A stretch of DNA of 64,000 nt from Bin80 sp965261255 (GTDB taxonomy: Bacteria; Bacteroidota; Rhodothermia; Rhodothermales; Bin80), in contig CBDHCQ010000004.1 of assembly GCA_965261255.1 (NCBI GenBank), positions 372,001-436,000 on the forward strand, written 5' to 3'. Positions 24,201-32,314 of this stretch are shown here, piece after piece (position 1 is the stretch's first letter; each line of letters opens with the position of its first letter). The translations under genes and the position numbers were made by a program. Under the pieces are notes generated by a model. It saw only the letters and a program-made list of their open reading frames with translations. It was not told where the DNA came from and searched no databases.

Positions 24201-25808
24201 CCGCGGCTACCGGCATCCAGTGCAGCCTGTGTGCGATGCACGATGGCACCTGTATCTTCTCCAGGGTTGATCCAGAGGCCGACGGTGAAGGGTTGTGTTC
24301 GCCGGAATTCGCCCATACCTGCGAAGGAGAAGCCGCTCTCACCATCAAAAGCCATTGCCTGCCCCCGGTAGCCAGGCGCTACGTCTGGAGTGAAGACGGC
24401 CGTTCCCTGTTTGCCATCATGGCATGGTAATGTTGATTCGTTCAGGCGTTCAAACTCGCAGGCGAGAATGGGCTTGGGGTCGGTATCTGGCGGTAGCGGC
24501 TGATCCCTTGACGTAAAGCTAGCCATTGACATTTCCGCTATGTCGTTAACCGCACGCTCAGCTGATTCGATCTCGCGTACAAGACGATCCAGTTCTTCCC
24601 GCTCATCCTGCGCAGGCAGGTCCAGTGCGGGCACGGGCACTGCATTTGTAAAATGTGAAGTCTGCCCAGACTCATCCACATTGTTAAAAAAGCTGAAGAG
24701 CCCATAGTAGTTGGCTTGCGTAATCGGGTCGTACTTGTGATCGTGGCAGCGTGCGCATTCAAGGGTCAGGCCCATGAATGCTGCCCCCGTCGTATTAACG
24801 CGATCCGCCACATATTCCGTGCGGAACTCTTCCTCAATACTGCCACCTTCGTTAGTCTGGCGATGGTTACGGTTGAAGGTGGTCGCCAACCGTTGATTCA
24901 GCGTTGCATTTGGCAGTAGGTCTCCCGCAAGCTGCCAGGTCGCGAACGTATCAAATGGCAGGTTCTGATTGTAGGCTTCCACGACCCAGTCTCTCCATGG
25001 CCACACGTACCGGTCCCTATCGTTCTGATATCCATGCGTGTCTGCGTATCTGGCGAGATCCAGCCACATAGAGGCCATATGCTCTCCGTAAGCTGGGGAG
25101 TCGAGCAGCCGATCAACAACCTTTTCGTACGCGCGGGCAGACGTATCTGCGAGAAAAGCGTCCAGTTCCTCCAGCGTTGGGGGAAGACCGGTTAGGTCAA
25201 ATGTGACGCGTCGAAGTAGTGTGCCCGGATCTGCCTCTGGAGCCGGGGCCAGTCCTTCCGACTCAATACGTGCCAGTGTAAAGCGGTCAATTCCATTGTT
25301 TGGCCAATCTGATTGTTGAACGGCCGGCAGGGGTAGGTCGGCGGCCGGTAGGAAGCTCCAGTGCGGTTTCCATTTGGCTCCCTGCTCAATCCAACGGCTG
25401 AGGAGTGCAATTTCGTGGTCGGACAGTGAGAGATTCGATTCCGGCGGGGGCATGCGCACCTCTGGATCATCGGAGCTGATACGAGAATGCAGACGGCTCT
25501 TTCTGAGACTTCCCGGTACGACCGCATATCCACCGGAAGCAAGAAGCTCCTGCTTTGCTCCAGCCTCCTCATCCAGGCGCAGGCCGGCCTGTCGTGCGTT
25601 GGCATCAGGACCATGGCAGTTGTAACAGCGGTCCGAAAGGATCGGCCGGACGTGAAAATTGTAGTCAACAACTTCCGGCAATGTTGCATCCTGTGGATGC
25701 AGTCCGGTCCCACACCCGGCTGTCACAAGCAGGGTTATAAAAATTGCAGAGGGGCTGATTTTAGGCCAGGAGATCCTTAACAACATGGCCATGCACATCT
25801 GTTAGTCT
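21276..25808 (-). repeat. Tandem duplication, copy A (4,533 bp)
   Basis: Partner of the unit at 16749-21275. It contains the PSCyt1-DUF1549-LamG-DUF1553 gene at 22640-25798 and the DUF1501 gene at 21228-22640, apart from that gene's last ~48 bases. The high identity across the genes, including silent positions, indicates a recent event or continuing gene conversion. The 6-nt length difference maps to a two-residue indel after the QxS segment that precedes VPVPALDLP in the large proteins. Confidence 0.85.
22640..25798 (-). CDS. PSCyt1-DUF1549-LamG-DUF1553 diheme lipoprotein (pair 2, copy A)
   Basis: 1052 residues and the same domain order as the copy at 18113-21265: lipobox L-V-T-A-G-C, PSCyt1 with C-Y-N-C-H, DUF1549 with a second C-A-R-C-H-D-H-K-Y-D-P site, a LamG-type domain (GQAMAFDGESGFSF, QPFTVGLWINPGEDTG) and DUF1553. 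The haem motif differs from its duplicate in one residue (Asn for Ala). The start lies 38 nt inside the end of the upstream DUF1501 gene, as in the duplicate, so translation is probably coupled. Having two nearly identical large haem proteins kept in one operon suggests a dosage benefit or slight specificity differences; which one applies is unknown. Confidence 0.93.
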   Translation of the reverse strand: MCMAMLLRISWPKISPSAIFITLLVTAGCGTGLHPQDATLPEVVDYNFHVRPILSDRCYNCHGPDANARQAGLRLDEEAGAKQELLASGGYAVVPGSLRKSRLHSRISSDDPEVRMPPPESNLSLSDHEIALLSRWIEQGAKWKPHWSFLPAADLPLPAVQQSDWPNNGIDRFTLARIESEGLAPAPEADPGTLLRRVTFDLTGLPPTLEELDAFLADTSARAYEKVVDRLLDSPAYGEHMASMWLDLARYADTHGYQNDRDRYVWPWRDWVVEAYNQNLPFDTFATWQLAGDLLPNATLNQRLATTFNRNHRQTNEGGSIEEEFRTEYVADRVNTTGAAFMGLTLECARCHDHKYDPITQANYYGLFSFFNNVDESGQTSHFTNAVPVPALDLPAQDEREELDRLVREIESAERAVNDIAEMSMASFTSRDQPLPPDTDPKPILACEFERLNESTLPCHDGKQGTAVFTPDVAPGYRGQAMAFDGESGFSFAGMGEFRRTQPFTVGLWINPGEDTGAIVHRTQAALDAGSRGWELALLDGRLVAQLAHMWPQNALRIQTIDTLPLGDWTHVAMTYDGSSRASGVRLYINGLRADVETVRDGLTRHITYENMKVPLQVAYRFRDSGLRNGAVDELHLYNRRLYGFEVAHLAGKMNVTPDQDDLFQWYLAHEVTPWQRAKAALQTLREKQNSLLEDIPAIMVTEEMSSPRSAYILSRGQYDAKGEPVEAHTPEAILPFPDDLPRNRLGLARWLFHPEHPLTARVAVNRYWQKYFGTGFVSTPEDFGRQGALPSFPELLDYLATTFINSGWDIKAMQRLILTSATYRQQSEATPELLDLDPDNKLFARGPRLRLSAEMVRDQALAVSGLLDRTLGGPAVKPYQPGGLWQEKAGIRYEQGSGSDLYRRTLYTFFKRTSPPPSLITFDMPTRAQCVMRRQRTATPMQALVLLNDPQYVEASRHIAARMLGKETLEDQIALGFRLLTGRSPDPSETKALQSLYIEQLEEFSKDPEAARQLLETGESQLQVGLNPVEWAAQTMVANALLSFDEVIEKY

Positions 25809-27221
25809 GTACCGGCGTCCCTGATGACGATATGTGAGCCGCTCATGTTCAATGCCCAGCAGGTGGAGGATTGTTGCCTGAAAGTCGTGCACATGGACGG
25901 GGTTCTGTGTAATGTTGTATCCCAATTCATCGGTGGCTCCGTAAGTGAGGCCAGACCTGATCCCGCCTCCTGCCATCCAGATGGTAAAGCATCGCGGATG
26001 GTGGTCTCGTCCATAGTTTGTTTCTGTGAGCGTACCCTGCGAATAATTCGTGCGGCCGAATTCGCCACCCCAGATGACCAGCGTGTCCTCCAGCAGCCCA
26101 CGTTGCTTCAGGTCAGTGACCAGTGCTGCAGACGGTTGGTCGGTATCCTTGCATTGCAGAGCAATGTCGTTTGGCAGGTTGCTGTGCTGGTCCCAACCCA
26201 TATGGTAGAGTTGAATAAAGCGTACATCCCGTTCAGCGAGACGGCGGGCCAGGAGGCAGTTGGCTGCATACGTCCCTGGTGTACGCGCGGCCTCTCCATA
26301 GAGCTCAAACGTTGCTTCGGGCTCGTTCGACAGGTCGGTTACATCGGGCACAGAGGTTTGCATCCGGTAAGCCATTTCGTATTGGGCAATACGCGACTGG
26401 ATTTCCGGATCTCCGCTGACGTCATAATGCATTTCGTTCAGGCGGGCCAGATGTTTGAGCATACTGCGCCGGTCGCCCGTATCCAGTCCGGGCGGGTTAT
26501 TCAGGTATAAAACTGGGTCTCCTCCTGCCCGGAATTGTACTCCTTGATGCAGCGCTGCCAGAAATCCATTGCCCCACAGGCGAGAATAGATTGGTTGTGG
26601 GCGCTGGAGTCCACGGGACAAGAGTACACAGAAAGTCGGCAGGTCCTCGTTCGAGCTGCCCAGCCCGTAGCTCAACCAGGCTCCCATGCTAGGGCGTCCG
26701 GGTTGTTGCGAGCCGGTTTGGAAGAAGGTAATGGCCGGGTCATGATTGATCGCCTCGGTATACATGGACCGTACGATGCAGAGTTCATCGGCAATCTTGG
26801 CGGTGTAGGGTAACAGGTCACTAATCCATGCACCACTGTTGCCGTGCTGTGCAAACGGATATATTGTAGGTGCTAGAGGCAGCGAGTTCTGATAGGCAGT
26901 CATGCCGGTCAGGCGCTGTCCCATCCGGATGGATTCTGGCAAGTCCTGCCCTCTTCTCTGATGCAGTGTGGGTTTATAGTCGAAGAGTTCAAGCTGGGAA
27001 GGTCCACCACTTTGGAAGAGATAAATCACCCGGCGTGCCTTGGAGGCAATGTGAGGGGAATTCAGAATTCCCCGAAAAGCTGAGCCTGCGGCCAATTGTT
27101 CGGATGATTGGGCACATCCCATCAGGGATGCAAGGGCTGCACCGCCTATTCCAAGACTCAGTTTTGAAAAGAAGTGTCGCCGGTTCATGCAACACCCGGC
27201 ATCATAGAAGGGGTCACTCAT
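25761..27221 (-). CDS. DUF1501 family protein, Tat lipoprotein candidate (pair 1)
   Basis: 486 residues. The N terminus has M-N-R-R-H-F-F-S-K-L-S followed by a hydrophobic stretch and L-M-G-C, so it may be both Tat-exported and lipid-anchored, unlike the other three copies. DUF1501 motifs are complete: ARRVIYLFQSGGPSQLELFDY, DTLVIWGGEFGRTNYSQG, GRDHHPRCFTIWMAGGGI, YRLTDVHGHVV. Its start overlaps the upstream gene stop (ATGA) and its 3' end overlaps the next gene by 38 nt. It is clearly related to but distinct from the duplicated pair, and its 3' end is the source of the chimeric end at 21228-21275. Function unknown; the family belongs to the alkaline-phosphatase-like superfamily. Confidence 0.92.
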   Translation of the reverse strand: MSDPFYDAGCCMNRRHFFSKLSLGIGGAALASLMGCAQSSEQLAAGSAFRGILNSPHIASKARRVIYLFQSGGPSQLELFDYKPTLHQRRGQDLPESIRMGQRLTGMTAYQNSLPLAPTIYPFAQHGNSGAWISDLLPYTAKIADELCIVRSMYTEAINHDPAITFFQTGSQQPGRPSMGAWLSYGLGSSNEDLPTFCVLLSRGLQRPQPIYSRLWGNGFLAALHQGVQFRAGGDPVLYLNNPPGLDTGDRRSMLKHLARLNEMHYDVSGDPEIQSRIAQYEMAYRMQTSVPDVTDLSNEPEATFELYGEAARTPGTYAANCLLARRLAERDVRFIQLYHMGWDQHSNLPNDIALQCKDTDQPSAALVTDLKQRGLLEDTLVIWGGEFGRTNYSQGTLTETNYGRDHHPRCFTIWMAGGGIRSGLTYGATDELGYNITQNPVHVHDFQATILHLLGIEHERLTYRHQGRRYRLTDVHGHVVKDLLA

Positions 27222-30200
27222 CGGTATTGAGCCTCATCCAAATTCAGGATAGTACTGGTTACAACAGTCATGGCGGCCAGTTTCACGATGTCACTGGTAC
27301 GCCTGAGCGGAGTTATGCCCACCGACACTAGCGCGCGTGCATCTGCTGGGTTCTGCTCAAATTTACGCGTTTGTTCCTCTAGAAGATCAGTGAGCGTGTT
27401 GAGCTCTTCTACCTGCGGTGATCTGGAGGTCAGCCAGCGAAAGGCCTCCGCAATCTGATCCTGCTGACTTGTGTCTTCGCCGGCGAGCAGGCGAGTGGCA
27501 AGTGCACGCGCTGCTTCCACATACTGAGGATCGTTCAAAAGCACGAGAGACTGCAGTGGTGTCGCCGTGGTTTGTCGCTCCACCGTACATATCGACCGCT
27601 CCGGGGCGTCAAAGGTCAGCATTGCCGGCGGGGGGATCGTTCGTTTCCAGTAAGTATAGAGGCTGCGCCTGTGAACATCTGGGCCGGGGCGATAGCGATT
27701 CTCTCCAATCTGGTTCGCTAGCGCTTTCCAAAGTCCGGCAGGTTGGTAGGGTCGTACAGGCTCGCCGCCAATTGTCGGGTTCAGCAGATGACTGACCATT
27801 AAAGCGTTGTCGCGCATCATTTCGGCGGATAATCGCTTGCGTGGAGCACGCGCTAACAGCATATTGTTTGGATCTCGTTCCCGAAGAGTTCGTGTTACTC
27901 GGCTGCTTTGACGGTAGGTAGCGGACAGGACGATCTCCTTGATCAATGCCTTGGTGTCATAATCTAGGTCAATGAATCTTGTGGCCAGATAATCCAGCAG
28001 TGCCGGATGCGACGGAAGTGCACCCTGACTACCAAAATCTTCTGGTGTATGGACCAATCCTTCTCCAAAGAGCAGTTGCCAGAGGCGGTTTACAGCTACA
28101 CGTGCAGTAAGCGGGTTGTCTTCATGCACTATCCACTGTGCAAGACCAAGCCGGTTACGTGGCAGACTGTCGGGGAGGGCAAGGATTGCTGCTGGGGTCC
28201 CTGGACCCACGGAATCCATCGGCGCATCATATGCACCACGATCCAGAACGTGCGTCGTACGCGGTACGGGCATCTCTTCCATGACCATAACATTGGGCAC
28301 ACGCCTGAGTGCACGTCGCAGGCTGTCCAACGCAGCATTTGCCGCGTTCAACCCGGGATCATGGTAGGTCTTATAGTGGGCCGTCATTCCGTTGCCGGGC
28401 TCCTGTCCCGCCAGATGGGCGACTTCTAGGTCCGAGAGTACCCGGGCATGTACATAAACGTCGTCTAGAGTACCATCCCTTACGCCTTCAATATCACCGA
28501 TCGTGCGATTCCTAGCCGTCCAATGGCCTGCCAGGAGTCCGTTTCCATTCAGTATGCTTTCACGCGCAAGCGAGTCCTCATTAACACGAACGTGGCTTGA
28601 AATGCCATTCAGATATAGCGTAACTCCTTGTGCGCGTCCACTGCCGTCGTAGGTGGCAGAGATATGGGTCCATGTATTTGCCGGGATCGTCTGTGTGGTC
28701 TGTACGGAGATCTGATGGTTTACGTCGTGTATCAGGCGGAGTCGAAGCCAACCTTCTTTGGTACGTGCGAGGTCGTAGCCGCCGCGCTTTTGCTCCCCGT
28801 TTCGTTTGGAGAGCAGTGCAATATCTTTTGGCTGGTCCTGAATGAGTATCCAGGTGCTCAGTGAGAATCGGTCGTACCACTCAAAATCAGCATCTGGGCC
28901 GAGGTTCAGAAAATTCTGTCCGTCAAAGGTTACCCCATTGCCGCGCTTCCCTTCAGTGACCAGAGGAGGATCAAGTACTTTTTCCAGTCCGGTGTTTGCC
29001 AATCCGTCCAAGCCCACATACGCAGGAGAAACCAAGCCGTCCAGGCTGTCCAGGGGCAGGGATGTTAAAAGGCCGGATTCAATGGTTGTCTCAAGATCCG
29101 GTGTCCAATCAGGCGGTGGTGACTTTTGAGGCCAGTCGGCCACGACTTGCTCAATAGAATCAATTCCTGCCGCTGTTTGCACGATGGAGGCTTCCAGTTC
29201 AGGATCTTCAAGTCGGATGGCGGGTCTTGGTGAGAGGTCAAAATAATTGATCTGGGCCTGTTCATCCACGCCGTTAAAGAACGCGAACATGCTGTAGTAT
29301 TCTTCCTGCAGGATTGGATCATATTTATGATCATGGCATCGGGCACATTCCATGGTTAATCCGAGGAATGCAGTTGCCGTTGTATTAGTTCGGTCGGCGA
29401 CATACTCTGTCAAGTATTCTTCCGCAACTACGCCTCCTTCCTGAGTTATGGCATGGTTGCGGTTAAATCCGGTAGCCAGGCGTTGCTCAAAGGTTGCTTC
29501 GGGAAGCAAGTCGCCAGCAATCTGCCAAATCACGAAGTCGTCGTAGGGAAGGTTTTCATTAAAGGCCCGTACGACCCAGTCACGCCATGGCCACATTGTC
29601 CGTGGACGATCATCCTGGTAGCCATGTGTATCGGCGTAACGCGCGATATCCAGCCACATGGAAGTCATACGTTCTCCGTATGTCGGACGCGCAAGCAGCT
29701 CATCCACTAGGCGTTCGTAAGCATCCTCCCCCGTATCATTCAGGAAGGCATTGATCTCGGTCGGAGTTGGCGGCAGTCCTGTCAGATCAAACGTTACACG
29801 GCGAAGCAGCTTAGCGCGGTTGGCTTCCTCTGATGGATTAAGTCCGGCGGACTCAATGCCTTGCAATACGAAATGATCAATGGGGCCGCGCGCCCAGTCC
29901 TCATTTTGCACCTCTGGCAGCGAAGGGCGTGTGGGTGGTGTGAATGCCCAGTGTGGTTTCCAGTCTGCTCCCTGGTCAATCCAGCGCTTTATGAGCGCAA
30001 TCTCGCGTGTGGTAAGTGATAGATTGCTTTCCGGCGGTGGCATACGCCGTTGGGGATCTTCGCTGGAGATATGTTCAATCAGGAGGCTGGCCGCGGCGTT
30101 GCTAGGCATGATAATTCGCTGTGTTGAATCATCACGGCTTACGCCGTAGGCACCTGCCTGGGTATCAAGCCGTAGTTCGGCCTTGCGGGCCTGATCATCC

Positions 30201-30463
30201 GGTCCATGGCATTTGTAGCAGCGATCTGAAAGTACAGGCTTGATATGCCAGTTGTAGTCAACTGTAGCCGGCAGTGCGGATGGATCCGTCGAAGACTGAT
30301 TACAAGCCGCTGACAGGAGCAGTATTACGAGCCAGAATGACCGGAGAATTGACACGGAAAGAATTCCATTGTAGTGACCGGATAATTTACAACGTATAGT
30401 CGCTTTCTGCCACTGGGGCACAATGAGTGTGATACACAAAGCGGAGGCGGACTGTTTTGACAC
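27218..30463 (-). CDS. PSCyt1-DUF1549-LamG-DUF1553 diheme lipoprotein (pair 1, first gene of operon)
   Basis: 1081 residues from the upstream start. A GTG at 30355 is a better start, because it places the lipobox Cys (L-S-A-A-C) at residue 18 of a normal leader. PSCyt1 has C-Y-K-C-H and R-M-P-P-P. DUF1549 carries RRVTFDLTGLPP, YGERMTSMWLDIARYADT and the second site C-A-R-C-H-D-H-K-Y-D-P. A LamG-like domain is visible (NGVTFDGQNFLNLG, WYDRFSLSTWILIQDQP, WTHISATYDGSG, LYLNGISSHV), then DUF1553 (NRLGLAQWIVHEDNPLTARVAVNRLW, EDFGSQG, TPLQSLVLLNDPQYVEA). It heads the long - strand operon; the promoter should lie between it and the divergent gene starting at 30802, where a strong inverted repeat sits. 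Confidence 0.92.
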   Translation of the reverse strand: MSKQSASALCITLIVPQWQKATIRCKLSGHYNGILSVSILRSFWLVILLLSAACNQSSTDPSALPATVDYNWHIKPVLSDRCYKCHGPDDQARKAELRLDTQAGAYGVSRDDSTQRIIMPSNAAASLLIEHISSEDPQRRMPPPESNLSLTTREIALIKRWIDQGADWKPHWAFTPPTRPSLPEVQNEDWARGPIDHFVLQGIESAGLNPSEEANRAKLLRRVTFDLTGLPPTPTEINAFLNDTGEDAYERLVDELLARPTYGERMTSMWLDIARYADTHGYQDDRPRTMWPWRDWVVRAFNENLPYDDFVIWQIAGDLLPEATFEQRLATGFNRNHAITQEGGVVAEEYLTEYVADRTNTTATAFLGLTMECARCHDHKYDPILQEEYYSMFAFFNGVDEQAQINYFDLSPRPAIRLEDPELEASIVQTAAGIDSIEQVVADWPQKSPPPDWTPDLETTIESGLLTSLPLDSLDGLVSPAYVGLDGLANTGLEKVLDPPLVTEGKRGNGVTFDGQNFLNLGPDADFEWYDRFSLSTWILIQDQPKDIALLSKRNGEQKRGGYDLARTKEGWLRLRLIHDVNHQISVQTTQTIPANTWTHISATYDGSGRAQGVTLYLNGISSHVRVNEDSLARESILNGNGLLAGHWTARNRTIGDIEGVRDGTLDDVYVHARVLSDLEVAHLAGQEPGNGMTAHYKTYHDPGLNAANAALDSLRRALRRVPNVMVMEEMPVPRTTHVLDRGAYDAPMDSVGPGTPAAILALPDSLPRNRLGLAQWIVHEDNPLTARVAVNRLWQLLFGEGLVHTPEDFGSQGALPSHPALLDYLATRFIDLDYDTKALIKEIVLSATYRQSSRVTRTLRERDPNNMLLARAPRKRLSAEMMRDNALMVSHLLNPTIGGEPVRPYQPAGLWKALANQIGENRYRPGPDVHRRSLYTYWKRTIPPPAMLTFDAPERSICTVERQTTATPLQSLVLLNDPQYVEAARALATRLLAGEDTSQQDQIAEAFRWLTSRSPQVEELNTLTDLLEEQTRKFEQNPADARALVSVGITPLRRTSDIVKLAAMTVVTSTILNLDEAQYR

Positions 30464-30801
30464 AGACGGTAATCATTGTCTGGACCAAAACCAACGGCAG
30501 CACTCCGGCGGACACCTCTCGACTCGGAGGTGAATGTCATCCAGATAAACGTAATCCTGATATCCGTGCGCAGAAGTTCTCTGTTGGCGACGGCCCTGCT
30601 GCTCTATCTGCATCTGAATCGAAGCTCGGTTTAGTTTACCGTGATCCGCCCCGAATTGCATGGAACCTTAGTCGTAATATTTATTTAGACTTAATCTAAA
30701 TAAATATTACCCTCGCCGACAAACATATTCTGGAGGGTCTCAGGCGTTTTTCGCGGGGTTTCCCATACTGGCATGGATAAATAGACTTGATACAAAGACA
30801 A
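30464..30801. promoter_or_regulatory. Divergent intergenic region upstream of the cytochrome/DUF1501 operon
   Basis: The region separates the - strand operon head from the + strand CbiX-like gene, so it should carry promoters for both. No convincing -35/-10 pair was recognised. Its outstanding element is the AT-rich inverted repeat at 30674-30710. No conserved protein is encoded in any frame. Confidence 0.5.
30674..30710. repeat. Perfect 16-bp inverted repeat with 5-nt spacer
   Basis: The left arm 30674-30689 (GTAATATTTATTTAGA) is the exact reverse complement of the right arm 30695-30710, separated by CTTAA. There is no T-tract and both flanking genes point away from it, so a terminator is unlikely. 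A dyad of this length between divergent genes is a reasonable candidate operator for a dimeric regulator, or a cruciform-forming element. No regulator gene is adjacent. Confidence 0.8.
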
Positions 30802-31686
30802 ATGAGGATCGTATTGTTTTTCAGCACGATGTGGCTGGCTGCAGTTACAGTCGACGCACAGAGCTCCAATTCTTGCGGGCTCATGGTCATGGCACATGGC
30901 GGTGGTGATCAATGGGATGCTGCAGTTGAAACAGCAGTTATGCCGCTAAGAGGAGAATTCCCTGTGGCTATAGCCTTCGGGATGGCAGATCCGGTCACAA
31001 TGAAAGCAGCCGTTACGGAGTTGGAAGAGCAGCATGTCGGTTGTATTGCTGTTGTGCGGCTATTTATGTCGGCGCACTCTTTTCTACATCAGACCGAGTA
31101 CCTCTTGGGTCTGAGAGAAGATCCACCAGCTTTTTTTATTTCCCACGGCAGTCACGCGCGTCATGATTCCCAACCTCTGCCACTTGACCTTTCAACTAGT
31201 GTTAAAATCAGTGAGACTGCCTTGCTGGATGCCCCTGAAATGGGAGGAATCCTTGCTGCAAATGCACTGGCGCTAAGTGATAGTTCAGGTGCTGAATCCG
31301 TGCTTATCATCGCACACGGTACGGGGGACGATCAGATTAATGCCGAGTGGATCCAAAAGCTTGACCTCCTGGCCGACTCTGTTCGGTCCACCGGCCTTTT
31401 CAGTGAGGTTGCTGTTCACAGTCTGCGGGAGGATTGGAAGGATAAGCGAGCAAAGTCAGAGACAGAAATTCGCCAATTTATCGAGACACATTCACAGAAC
31501 AATGGCAGAACGATTGTGCTCCCGTTCAGATTATATGGATTCGGTCCCTATGAGAAGGTGCTTGAAGGGTTGACCTACCAGTCGAATGGCCAGGGTTTGT
31601 TACCCAGTCCATTGGTAACCGAATGGATCAGGCGGACCGCCAACGAATTATTCCTTGAGTTAGAGGAAATTGCTAGCATAGATTAA
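30802..31686 (+). CDS. Secreted CbiX-like (sirohydrochlorin chelatase-like) protein
   Basis: 294 residues from the ATG at 30802, which gives a signal peptide (MRIVLFFSTMWLAAVTVDAQS); a TTG at 30787 would add five residues. Two CbiX-type half domains are apparent. The first has LMVMAH32GGGDQW and VVRLFMSAHSFLHQTEYLLG; the second has VLIIAHGTGDDQIN and ends in a VLPFRLYGFGPYEKVLEGL segment. In the family the conserved His residues bind the metal that is inserted into sirohydrochlorin, in the cytoplasm. Here a signal peptide sends the protein to the periplasm, which does not fit a siroheme or cobalamin role. Metal or tetrapyrrole handling for the divergent cytochrome operon is a possible alternative but only inferred. 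Confidence 0.75.
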   Translation: MRIVLFFSTMWLAAVTVDAQSSNSCGLMVMAHGGGDQWDAAVETAVMPLRGEFPVAIAFGMADPVTMKAAVTELEEQHVGCIAVVRLFMSAHSFLHQTEYLLGLREDPPAFFISHGSHARHDSQPLPLDLSTSVKISETALLDAPEMGGILAANALALSDSSGAESVLIIAHGTGDDQINAEWIQKLDLLADSVRSTGLFSEVAVHSLREDWKDKRAKSETEIRQFIETHSQNNGRTIVLPFRLYGFGPYEKVLEGLTYQSNGQGLLPSPLVTEWIRRTANELFLELEEIASID

Positions 31687-31836
31687 AAGGGGGTAGGGTC
31701 CGAGCCCTCGTCTGGACTGGCACGTCGCCTACCGGCGGCTGCCTTGGAAGAGCCGCATGGGTTGAGAGTTTCACGTACTGTTCTGTGGGGCCTAGGAGTG
31801 AATTTCCCCCTGGGCTACCCGACAACAGATACTCTG

Positions 31837-32238
31837 CTAATCTGAAGGCTGAGCATTCAATTGATCTATTGAGTCCAGCAGTTCTTTTTGCTGTGCGTCA
31901 CCAAGAAATCCCGACCAAACATTCCTGACTGATCCATGCCTGTCAAAATGAATCACTGTTGGGACACCAGAAACACCTGCCGCTCGAAATGGGCATGCCA
32001 TGACTGAATCAGCGAATACGTCAGCGGCCTCAAGATGTATTTGTTGCATAGCAACTGATGAACTTGTATCTACGGAAGCGATCACAGATAAAGGGGTTCT
32101 GGATGACGCTACATGCTCAATGATTGTCCTGTAAAATGGATAGCTGGCCGTGCACCAAGAACACATGGGCTCGGCCGCTCGATCCGATTTGATCAAATAG
32201 AAGTAGACGAACGAGCCAAGCACAAACAACAGCAGCAC
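31837..32238 (-). CDS. Membrane-anchored thioredoxin-like protein (CSWC)
   Basis: 133 residues from a GTG at 32238, with a good ribosome-binding sequence (GGGAGGGAG) ending ~8 nt upstream. Residues 2-16 form one hydrophobic anchor. The active-site-like motif is C26-S-W-C29 in the usual position at the start of the first helix, and GVPTVIHFD supplies the cis-Pro loop of the thioredoxin fold. It should act as a periplasm-facing thiol/disulfide protein. It is the last of five - strand genes that include two aryl-sulfate sulfotransferases. In uropathogenic E. coli the aryl-sulfate sulfotransferase is encoded with a dedicated disulfide oxidase (DsbL/DsbI), so a folding role here is imaginable but not shown; 76 nt separate it from the propeller gene. 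Confidence 0.72.
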   Translation of the reverse strand: MLLLFVLGSFVYFYLIKSDRAAEPMCSWCTASYPFYRTIIEHVASSRTPLSVIASVDTSSSVAMQQIHLEAADVFADSVMACPFRAAGVSGVPTVIHFDRHGSVRNVWSGFLGDAQQKELLDSIDQLNAQPSD

Positions 32239-32314
32239 ATGGACCGCTCCCTCCCGAAAAGCAAGTTTGCGCCTCCCAAAATTCCGGTCTCATTATGAGT
32301 CACCCATGAAAGGT

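Noticed and set aside
31735..31756. Hairpin GCGGCT/AGCCGC between convergent genes as a terminator
   Set aside because: A 6-bp stem with a 10-nt loop and no following T-run on either strand; too weak to call.
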